DNA of 17,471 nt, from the NCBI GenBank assembly GCA_964403795.1, contig CAYOHP010000136.1, forward strand, positions 1 to 17,471, in the 5' to 3' direction. Position 1 is the stretch's first letter, and each line of letters starts with the position of its first letter. Source of the DNA: CAYOHP01 sp964403795 [NCBI: uncultured bacterium] (lineage in GTDB: Bacteria; Muiribacteriota; UBA6191; CAZXTJ01). This document shows, in pieces, positions 8,347 through 14,055 of the stretch. Both the position numbers and the translations under genes were made by a program. Below the pieces are notes generated by a model. That model was not told the origin of the DNA. It searched no databases and was given only the letters and a program-made list of their open reading frames with translations.

Positions 8347-9342
8347 TCACCAGGGCGGCGCAGGATCGGCGATGACCGCCAGGGTGAGGTCAACCAGCGC
8401 CACCAGGTCGCTCCGGCGGCGGGACCCCGGAGGCGCCCCGACCAGCATGCTGAGCAGGTTCCCGAGGTCGTGGAGCTTCACGATCGGCCGGGAGCCCGGG
8501 GGCAGCCGTCCGCCTCCGTCCCGGTAGCCGGCGAGCACTCCGGCGATGAAGCGGGGCGGGAGCACGTGATCCCACCGCAGGAGCGCGGCGAAGTCGAAGC
8601 GGAGCGGGCCCGAGAAGGCGAACTCCCAGTCGAGCACCGCCGCCAACCGGGTGCCGTCCGGCTCGAGCAGCAGGTTGCTGCCCTTGAAGTCGGCGTGGCA
8701 GAGGATGCCTTCGTCCTCCGGGAACCGGCCTTCCCAGGCGGCCAGGAGGCGTGCGATCTCCCGGCACCGGTCGGCTCCGATCGCCTCCCGGACCATAGGT
8801 TCGGAGAGCAGCATGGCGGGGAAGGCCGATGCCGTGGCCTGGGGCGCGAACGGGAAGGCCCGGGGTACGAGGTCCGCCCCGAGCTCACCGGGAACCGGGA
8901 ACCGGACGCTCGCCAGGGCTGCCAGGGCCCCGCCCGCGGCCCGTCCTGCCGCCTCGCACTCCCCGGGAGAACCGCTCTCGAGGACCCGGGCGAGCAGCCG
9001 CCCCGGCACGAACCGGAGCAGCGAGAAGGAGGCCTCGCCGGCCCGGGCCGGCTGGTGGTGCAGCACCTCGGCGACCGGGACCAGGCCGGCTACCCGGGCG
9101 ACCAGGGCGGCCTCCTTGGCGGCCGACTCCGGGTCGCGCTGGTGGATCCGCAGCAGCACCTCCCGGTCGGGACGACGCAGCCTTACCCTCATGTTGGTGT
9201 TGGCGAGCCCGCTCGGGATGCGCTCCGAGGCCACCACCTCGGCCTCCGGGAAGGCGACCCGGATCCGGGCCGATACCTCCTCCGGGGACAGCACCAGCGG
9301 CTCCGCCAGCCGCTCCCAGCGATCGTTGTCGATCGGGTCCAT
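8347..9342 (-). CDS. APH/choline-kinase-like phosphotransferase
   Basis: This 331-residue protein has a protein-kinase-like fold (APH family). The catalytic loop reads HADFKGSN (H216, D218, N223), matching HxDxxxxN. It is followed by the metal-binding LDWEFAFSGPLRFD (D238). The N-terminal lobe has SGLANTNMRVRL as the nucleotide loop and EVLLRIH with the likely ATP-binding region. The family phosphorylates hydroxyl groups of small molecules (sugars, amino sugars, choline, homoserine, macrolides or aminoglycosides); the substrate cannot be read here, and resistance should not be assumed in a chromosomal metabolic setting. The ATG at 9342 lies 14 bases after the stop of the CYTH-dehydrogenase gene, so the two form an operon. 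The frame is open further upstream, but that part is a shadow of the dehydrogenase gene. A glycerate- or sugar-acid-related kinase is a reasonable guess from the neighbour only. Confidence 0.82.
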   Translation of the reverse strand: MDPIDNDRWERLAEPLVLSPEEVSARIRVAFPEAEVVASERIPSGLANTNMRVRLRRPDREVLLRIHQRDPESAAKEAALVARVAGLVPVAEVLHHQPARAGEASFSLLRFVPGRLLARVLESGSPGECEAAGRAAGGALAALASVRFPVPGELGADLVPRAFPFAPQATASAFPAMLLSEPMVREAIGADRCREIARLLAAWEGRFPEDEGILCHADFKGSNLLLEPDGTRLAAVLDWEFAFSGPLRFDFAALLRWDHVLPPRFIAGVLAGYRDGGGRLPPGSRPIVKLHDLGNLLSMLVGAPPGSRRRSDLVALVDLTLAVIADPAPPW

Positions 9343-9356
9343 GGATCTCGAGTCTC

Positions 9357-10841
9357 TCAGCCGGTAGCGACCCGGTTCGCCGGCTCCCGGCCGGCGAGCA
9401 CGTCGGCCACGCCCTGGACCGCCAGGCGGGCCATGGCGGAGCGGGTCTCCCGGGTGGCCGAGCCGATATGGGGCGCCAGGACCACCTGGGGGAGCTCGAG
9501 GAGGCCGGGGTGGACCCGGGGTTCGTGCTCGAAGACGTCCAGCGCCGCCCCGGCCAGGTGGCCGGAGCGGAGCGCTCCCACCAGGGCGGCCTCCTCGACC
9601 AGGGAGCCCCGGGCAGTGTTTACCAGGAAGCTCCCGGGCTTCATGCGGGAGAGCGCCGCGGCGTCCACCAGATGACGGGTGGCGACCCCGCCGGGAGCAT
9701 GCAGGCTCACCACGTCGGCGGTCGCCAGCAGCTCGCCCAGGGGGAGAGCCCGCACCCCCAGCTCGGCGTCGAGGGAAAGCGGGAAGGGGCTCCGGTTGTG
9801 GTACACGACCTGCATCCCGAAGGCCTGGGCCCGGCGGGCCACCGACCTCCCGATCCGCCCCAGGCCGACCACTCCCAGGGTCTTGCCGGCGAGCCCGGTC
9901 CCGAGGTGGTCGTCCAAGGTCCACCCGCCCCAGCGTCCGGAGCGGATGCGGGCATCGCCTTCCACCACCCTGCGGGTGACCGCGAGGAGGAGCGCCAGGG
10001 TCAGTTCGGCGGTGGCCTCGGTCAGGACCCCGGGAGTGTTCACCACCGTCACGCCGTAGCCGCGGGCAGCTTCGAGATCGACGTTGTCGACTCCTACCGC
10101 CACGTTGCCGATCACCCGGAGCCGCCCCCGGGAAATCGCCATCACCGCCTCGTCGATCCGGTCGGTCAGGGGGACCACCAGGGCGTCGGCGAACTCGGCT
10201 CCGGTCAGCAGGCTGGCTCTCGGGATCGGGTACGGACCTGGGTGGACCTCGACCCGGGCCTCGGAGAGCAGGCCGAGGGCATCGCCCGGGAGCGGATAGG
10301 TGACGAAGACCGCCGGGACCGGTCCGAAACGGTGCTGGAGGCGGGAGTACGACTGCCCCAGGAGCGCGGTCCGGGCGATCCCGAAGGCGGCCAGCAGTTC
10401 GTCCGTGCGACGCAGGCAGAGGGCCTCGTCGTGGTCCGGATCGACCATGGCTTCGAGCTCCAGGAAGTGCCCCAGGCCCTCGACCACGTCGAGGTGGATC
10501 CGCACGTTCCCGGCCAGCGACAGCTCCCTTCGCTTCCTGACGATCGCCCTGGGGGTCCCCAGGGCGAGGACCTCGGGGGCCTCGGGGCCGGAGACCGGGA
10601 TCCGCTGGTAGTCGCTGGCCCGCGGGTCCCCGGACTCGGCGCGGAAGTAGCGGATCAGCTCCGGGGCCCGGCCCTCCTCCAGGCGGAGCTTCACCAGCCC
10701 GCCCCCCTCGCCGTCGGGGGGCGCGAAGTAGCGATCTTCCTGGAGCAGCAGGGCAGGGGGGCCGCCGGAGCGCAAGGCCGCGATCCGTCGGGCCGCCTCG
10801 AAGTCGGCGATCCGGGCCTTGGCCTCGATGTTCCGGGGCAT
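9357..10841 (-). CDS. Fusion of CYTH domain (class IV adenylate cyclase-like) and D-2-hydroxyacid dehydrogenase
   Basis: This uninterrupted 494-residue frame holds two complete proteins. Residues 1-169 are a CYTH domain: NIEAKARI at the start, QEDRYF, GGLVKLRLE, ELIRYFRAE, VRKRREL, RIHLDVVEGLGHFLELE and the closing LLGQSYSRL. CYTH tunnels bind and cleave triphosphates or cyclise ATP. Residues 174-494 are a GyaR-like NAD(P)-dependent dehydrogenase: Rossmann motif GLGRIG (326-331), catalytic R411 in NTARG, E440 in DVFEHEP and H458 in APHIGSA. This half probably reduces glyoxylate or hydroxypyruvate or oxidises D-glycerate. Only about five residues join the halves, and no ATG, GTG or TTG lies at the junction, so separate translation is unlikely. 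The ATG at 10841 has no Shine-Dalgarno sequence but lies 6 nt after TAGAGT, suggesting a leaderless transcript. A phosphotransferase gene follows in the operon. The domain calls are secure; the joint function is unknown. Confidence 0.9.
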   Translation of the reverse strand: MPRNIEAKARIADFEAARRIAALRSGGPPALLLQEDRYFAPPDGEGGGLVKLRLEEGRAPELIRYFRAESGDPRASDYQRIPVSGPEAPEVLALGTPRAIVRKRRELSLAGNVRIHLDVVEGLGHFLELEAMVDPDHDEALCLRRTDELLAAFGIARTALLGQSYSRLQHRFGPVPAVFVTYPLPGDALGLLSEARVEVHPGPYPIPRASLLTGAEFADALVVPLTDRIDEAVMAISRGRLRVIGNVAVGVDNVDLEAARGYGVTVVNTPGVLTEATAELTLALLLAVTRRVVEGDARIRSGRWGGWTLDDHLGTGLAGKTLGVVGLGRIGRSVARRAQAFGMQVVYHNRSPFPLSLDAELGVRALPLGELLATADVVSLHAPGGVATRHLVDAAALSRMKPGSFLVNTARGSLVEEAALVGALRSGHLAGAALDVFEHEPRVHPGLLELPQVVLAPHIGSATRETRSAMARLAVQGVADVLAGREPANRVATG

Positions 10842-10847
10842 CGGGCG

Positions 10848-10853
10848 ACTCTA
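10848..10853 (-). promoter_or_regulatory. Putative -10 box of the CYTH-dehydrogenase operon (leaderless)
   Basis: TAGAGT on the minus strand ends 6 nt before the ATG at 10841, too close for a 5' leader carrying a ribosome binding site. It has the same TAGnnT form as the boxes before the PhzF, Fic-like and rpsT genes. No clear -35 is seen. Confidence 0.5.
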
Positions 10854-10937
10854 CAACGGGACCAGGGGCTTCCAGGACCGAGCGGGCGGGACGACCCCAG
10901 GTGGACCTCCAGGATGGGCAGTCCTGCCGGCCTGGGG

Positions 10938-10943
10938 TAGCCT
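10938..10943 (+). promoter_or_regulatory. Putative -10 box of the PhzF gene (leaderless)
   Basis: TAGCCT ends 6 nt before the ATG at 10950, mirroring the divergent box at 10848-10853. There is no Shine-Dalgarno sequence between box and start. The 108-bp gap would then hold two back-to-back promoters. Confidence 0.5.
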
Positions 10944-10949
10944 GGCGCC

Positions 10950-11765
10950 ATGCGGAGGCCCCTCTTCCAGGTTGATGCCTTCACGGATCGGACCTTCGCC
11001 GGCAATCCCGCCGCGGTGGTCCCGCTGGAGACCTGGCTGCCCGATCGGGTGCTCCAGGCCATCGCCCTGGAGAACAACCTGTCCGAGACCGCCTTCGTGG
11101 TGCCGGAGGGCGAAGCCCGATGGCATCTCCGCTGGTTCACGCCGAAGTGCGAGGTGGATCTCTGCGGGCACGCCACCTTGGCGACTGCCTGGGTACTGCT
11201 CCGCTATCTGGGGGCGGGAGCCCAGGAGCTGCGGTTCCGTTCCCGCAGCGGGGACCTCACGGTGCGCCGGGACGGCGAGCTGCTGGAGTTGGACTTTCCC
11301 GCCTACCCCCCGACCCGGCTCGAGGCGATGCCCGGGCTGGAGGAGGCCCTGGGGGTGGCCTGCCGCGAGCTCTGGCTGGCACGCCGCTCTTCGACCGGGC
11401 GGATCCTCATGGTGGTCCTCGGGAGCGAGGAACAGGTCAAGGCGGTGCGCCCCGACCTCCCGGCCTTCCCCCGGCTCGACATCGCCAACCTGATGGTGAC
11501 CGCGCCCGGCCGTGAGGTCGACTTCGTCTCCCGCTACTTCGCGCCGGCCAGCGGCATCCCCGAGGATCCGGTGACCGGCTCCGCCCACTGCACCCTGGCA
11601 CCCTACTGGGCCTCGCGCCTCGCCCGCCCCGAGCTCTCGGCCCGCCAGGTGTCGGAGCGGGGCGGCGAGCTCCGCTGCCGGGTGGTCGGCGACCGGGTCC
11701 GGATCGCGGGCCGGGCCGCGCCCTATCTGGTGGGCGAGATCGAGATCCCGGACCCGGGGAGATAG
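10950..11765 (+). CDS. PhzF family isomerase/epimerase
   Basis: This 271-residue protein is of typical PhzF length. It begins FQVDAFTDRTFAGNPAAVV, carries the catalytic glutamate E46 in NNLSETAFV, the GHATLA motif (73-78) and the late SGIPEDPVTGSAHC motif. These mark the two mirrored halves of the diaminopimelate-epimerase-like fold with the active site between them. PhzF itself isomerises dihydro-hydroxyanthranilate in phenazine synthesis, but most relatives have unknown substrates. No phenazine genes are present, so a different small-molecule substrate is likely. The ATG at 10950 starts exactly at the conserved N-terminus. It lacks a Shine-Dalgarno sequence but has TAGCCT 6 nt upstream. The gene is divergent from the CYTH-dehydrogenase operon and shares its short promoter region, so joint regulation is possible. 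Confidence 0.9.
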   Translation: MRRPLFQVDAFTDRTFAGNPAAVVPLETWLPDRVLQAIALENNLSETAFVVPEGEARWHLRWFTPKCEVDLCGHATLATAWVLLRYLGAGAQELRFRSRSGDLTVRRDGELLELDFPAYPPTRLEAMPGLEEALGVACRELWLARRSSTGRILMVVLGSEEQVKAVRPDLPAFPRLDIANLMVTAPGREVDFVSRYFAPASGIPEDPVTGSAHCTLAPYWASRLARPELSARQVSERGGELRCRVVGDRVRIAGRAAPYLVGEIEIPDPGR

Positions 11766-11853
11766 GCCCTGATCCGGCGGCTCTCCCGGGCGCAGCGGAC
11801 TCGGGTCCGCGGCCCGGAGTCGTCCTCGCCCTTGGCCCCGGCCCCGGTCACGG

Positions 11854-11883
11854 TTGACCCTCCGATCGACCCCGTGATAGCGT
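11854..11883 (+). promoter_or_regulatory. Putative sigma70-type promoter of rpsT
   Basis: TTGACC (11854-11859) and TAGCGT (11878-11883) are separated by 18 bases. TTGACC is close to the consensus -35, and TAGCGT fits the TAGnnT form found before three other genes in the window. Transcription would begin near 11890, leaving a leader of about 50 nt with a ribosome binding site. Confidence 0.55.
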
Positions 11884-11929
11884 TCCCGTCCCTCGCCGCG
11901 GGCCATGGTCCGCGCCCGTGAGGCAACCC

Positions 11930-11935
11930 AGGAGG
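11930..11935 (+). promoter_or_regulatory. Ribosome binding site of rpsT
   Basis: AGGAGG lies seven bases before the GTG at 11943. It decides this non-ATG start and shows that the organism does use standard Shine-Dalgarno initiation. Confidence 0.8.
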
Positions 11936-11942
11936 ACCCCTC

Positions 11943-12230
11943 GTGGCCAATACCGTTTCCGCCGCCAAGCGGGCTCGCCAGAGCGAGCGCCGCCGCGTCC
12001 GGAACGCAGCCCTCAAGAGCCGGCTGCGCACCATCACCAAGCGTTTCCTGCACTCGCTGGACCCCAAGTCGGGCGAGAAGGCGCAGGCCCCCGAGTTCCT
12101 GGCCGCCGCCGTCAAGGAGTGGGACAAGGCCTGGTCCAAGGGCGTCGTCAAGCGGCGCACCGCCAGCCGGCACATCAGCCGCCTGAACCTCACCTGGAAC
12201 AAGTTCCAGGCCGGCGCCCCGAGCGCCTGA
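11943..12230 (+). CDS. rpsT: 30S ribosomal protein S20
   Basis: This 95-residue, strongly basic helical protein begins with the typical S20 N-terminus MANTVSAAKRARQSERRR, followed by RNAALKSRLRTITKRF. It ends with VVKRRTASRHISRLN, the S20 C-terminal helix that contacts 16S rRNA. It binds 16S rRNA early in 30S assembly. The GTG start at 11943 is supported by AGGAGG seven bases upstream and by exact agreement with the family N-terminus. The middle segment (DPKSGEKAQAPEFLAAAVKEWDKAWSKG) is slightly longer than in enterobacterial S20. The gene has its own promoter and a strong hairpin just downstream, so it appears monocistronic, as is common for rpsT. Confidence 0.95.
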   Translation: MANTVSAAKRARQSERRRVRNAALKSRLRTITKRFLHSLDPKSGEKAQAPEFLAAAVKEWDKAWSKGVVKRRTASRHISRLNLTWNKFQAGAPSA

Positions 12231-12251
12231 TCCCGGGGACCACTTCCCAGG

Positions 12252-12277
12252 GAAGCCCGGGCCTCCGCCCGGGCTTC
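12252..12277 (+). terminator. Hairpin terminator after rpsT
   Basis: GAAGCCCGGGC, loop CTCC, then GCCCGGGCTTC form a perfect 11-bp stem 21 bases after the rpsT stop. A T-run is missing, as often in very GC-rich genomes, but position and strength make termination likely. Confidence 0.7.
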
Positions 12278-12378
12278 GTCGCGACCGGCCCCGGAGTCGG
12301 ACTAGGCATCGAGCCCGTCCAGGCCTGGAGCCCGGTCCTCGCCTCGATGCCGATCCTGGCCTCTGGCGGGACGGCGAG

Positions 12379-12402
12379 CCCCTTGCGGGCGAGCCGCAAG
12401 CT
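12379..12402 (+). repeat. Dispersed intergenic repeat, copy B
   Basis: This copy matches copy A (7300-7323) at 22 of 24 bases, starting CCCCTTGCGGGCGAGC. A loose resemblance (GAAGGCCCC versus GAAGCCGCGG) continues downstream. It lies between the rpsT terminator and the Fic-like gene. Confidence 0.55.
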
Positions 12403-12497
12403 GAAGGCCCCGGAGGGCCGACCCTGACCTGCCCGCGAAATCCGCCGCACCAGGCCGGGGTTCCACCTCCCACTGGATCCGGCGGGCCGGCCTGGCC

Positions 12498-12503
12498 TAG
12501 TAT
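12498..12503 (+). promoter_or_regulatory. Putative -10 box of the Fic-like gene (leaderless)
   Basis: TAGTAT ends 8 nt before the ATG at 12512, and there is no Shine-Dalgarno sequence. TGGATC at 12474-12479 might act as a weak -35 with an 18-base spacer. It would drive the Fic-like/ispF/dxs/GrpE-like gene group. Confidence 0.5.
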
Positions 12504-12511
12504 GGGCCCCT

Positions 12512-13408
12512 ATGGGTGGAATCCTCGCCCACATCGACGACATCCTCCTGGGGCCGGTCGGGATCGGCCTCCACGCCCGCTGCGAGGTCCTCTGCGAGCG
12601 CCTGGGCGCGGCCTGGCTGGCGGAGGCCGCCCCGGTAGGGGGACCGATCGCAGAGCGGCTGCGGGCCACGGGTTCCGAGGGGTCGTCGGCAGCCTTCCCT
12701 CCGAACGCAAGCGGTACCCGGGCCGCCCTCGAGCTGGTGATCGCAGACGCACCCCGGCTCCCGCCCGAGACCCAGATGGTCCACCACCTCTGGAGGATGG
12801 CGGCTCCGGAACGGATCGAGGTTCCGGTTCCCGCCGGGCTCGACGAGCTCTGCGGCTGGCTCCGCTGGGAGCTCGAGTACGCCCGGCGCCCCGCCCTGCT
12901 GGTGATCGGGACCGGCCTCGGCGCCCTGGTCGCCCACCCGCTCTACCCCTGCGGCAACATCCGGCTCGCCAAGGTTCTCGGCACCTTGCTCCTGGTTCGG
13001 TCCGGGTACCGGGCGGCGGCCCGGGTCCCGGTCGACCTGGTGCTGCCCGCCCTCGCCACCCGCCTCGAGGCCTGCCGGAGCCGGCTCGCCCGGGAGCCCG
13101 GAGGCCCAGCCCTCTCGCTCTGGTGCGAGGCCTTCCTGGAGCTGGTGGCGGCCCAGGGGGAGCGCGCCCTGGCCGAGCTCACCGCCGGCGAGGAGGTCCG
13201 GGTCGAGCCGCTGCCCGCCCTCCAGGAGCTGCTCGTCGACCTGGCACGCCGGGAAGGCCAGGTCACCTCCCGCCGGGCCCAACAGGTGGCCGGGGTCAGC
13301 CGCAACACCCTGAAGGACAACTTCCGACGCCTCTGCGAGCTCGGGCGCCTGGAGCGCCATGGCCAGCGCCGCGGCTGCTTCTACGTGCTGGCCCGGGGCA
13401 AGCCGTGA
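12512..13408 (+). CDS. Degenerate Fic-like protein with C-terminal winged helix
   Basis: A 298-residue protein. Residues 142-154 read HPLYPCGNIRLAK, where active Fic enzymes have HPFx(D/E)GNGRxxR. The surroundings fit the Fic fold: a helix LDELCGWLRWELEYA before it, then VLGTLLLVRSGYRAA after it, and LSLWCEAFLELVAAQGERA further on, like the WxxFFLxxVxxQA helix of Fic proteins. The C-terminus (RRAQQVAGVSRNTLKDNFRRLCELGRL split over two helices, ending in GCFYVL) is a winged helix, also common in Fic proteins. The histidine, Gly-Asn and Arg are kept. The acidic residue is replaced by Cys, the second Gly by Ile, the last Arg by Lys, and one residue is inserted. AMP transfer is therefore doubtful; a DNA-binding regulator or altered enzyme is as likely. 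The family call is by pattern only. It is the first gene before ispF and dxs. Confidence 0.55.
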   Translation: MGGILAHIDDILLGPVGIGLHARCEVLCERLGAAWLAEAAPVGGPIAERLRATGSEGSSAAFPPNASGTRAALELVIADAPRLPPETQMVHHLWRMAAPERIEVPVPAGLDELCGWLRWELEYARRPALLVIGTGLGALVAHPLYPCGNIRLAKVLGTLLLVRSGYRAAARVPVDLVLPALATRLEACRSRLAREPGGPALSLWCEAFLELVAAQGERALAELTAGEEVRVEPLPALQELLVDLARREGQVTSRRAQQVAGVSRNTLKDNFRRLCELGRLERHGQRRGCFYVLARGKP

Positions 13409-13474
13409 CGGGCCCGGCTTGGCGCGACGTCGGCTTCGGCAGTAAACCTGGAGGAAAAGGCGGAAGCCCGCCCG

Positions 13475-14050
13475 GTGGAGCGAGGGACCCGCGGGTCCCC
13501 AGGAGGAGCGTCCCTGGTCGCAGGTGAAACCGCGTCCCTGCCCAGGGTGGGCCAGGGCGTGGACGTGCATGCCCTGGCCTCCGGTCGGCCGCTCCGGCTC
13601 GGCGGGATCGAGATCCCCTACGAGCGGGGACTGGTCGGCCACTCCGACGGCGACGCCCTGCTCCACGCCATCGCCTCGGCGCTGCTCGGCGCCCTGGCGC
13701 TCGGCGACCTCGGCGACCACTTCCCCTCGACCGATCCGGCCCTGGCGGGCATCGATTCCCGAACCCTGCTGGCCAAGGTGTCGTCGATGGTCGAGGGAAG
13801 GGGATGGCAGGTGGGCAATCTCGACACCATGGTGATCGCCCAGGCGCCGCGTCTCGCGCCCCATCGCTCCGCCATGCGTGCTAGCATCGCCGGCTGCCTG
13901 GGCGTGCCCGTGGACCGGGTCTCCGTCAAGGCCGCGACCTCGGACCATCTCGGCTTCACCGGCCGCGGCGAGGGGATCGCCTGCTTCGCCACGGTGGTCC
14001 TCTGGCCGGATCCGTCCGCAGGCCACATCCCGGAACCCGAAGGAGCCTAG
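13475..14050 (+). CDS. ispF: 2-C-methyl-D-erythritol 2,4-cyclodiphosphate synthase
   Basis: It converts CDP-methylerythritol 2-phosphate to the cyclodiphosphate in the MEP isoprenoid pathway, in the cytoplasm, normally as a zinc-dependent trimer. The metal ligands are D30 and H32 in GVDVHAL and H64 in GDALLHAI; GHSDGD, FPSTDP, NLDTMVIAQAP and the closing LGFTGRGEGIACFA are all present. The usual aromatic residue before DVH is Val here. From the GTG at 13475 the protein is 191 residues, about 22 longer at the N-terminus than typical IspF. The start is uncertain: AGGAGG at 13501-13506 lies seven bases before an in-frame CTG at 13514, and a GTG at 13547 would give a family-length protein without an obvious ribosome binding site. 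The stop is 5 bases from the dxs start, so the two are co-transcribed. IspD is not adjacent. Confidence 0.93.
   Translation: MERGTRGSPGGASLVAGETASLPRVGQGVDVHALASGRPLRLGGIEIPYERGLVGHSDGDALLHAIASALLGALALGDLGDHFPSTDPALAGIDSRTLLAKVSSMVEGRGWQVGNLDTMVIAQAPRLAPHRSAMRASIAGCLGVPVDRVSVKAATSDHLGFTGRGEGIACFATVVLWPDPSAGHIPEPEGA
14039..14045 (+). promoter_or_regulatory. Ribosome binding site of dxs
   Basis: GAAGGAG overlaps the last codons of ispF and lies ten bases before the ATG at 14056. It supports this start and coupled translation with ispF. Confidence 0.7.
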
Positions 14051-14055
14051 AACCC

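Noticed and set aside
8347-9342. Reading the APH-like protein as an antibiotic-resistance enzyme
   Set aside because: The family is broad and the gene sits in a metabolic operon on ordinary chromosome; nothing in the sequence points to a drug substrate.
9343-9924. Upstream extension of the phosphotransferase frame
   Set aside because: It lies inside the dehydrogenase gene in a shifted frame and has no family features; the ATG at 9342 fits the family N-terminus.
10950-11765. Phenazine biosynthesis cluster
   Set aside because: Only a PhzF-family protein is present; most PhzF relatives are unrelated to phenazines and no other phz genes are seen.
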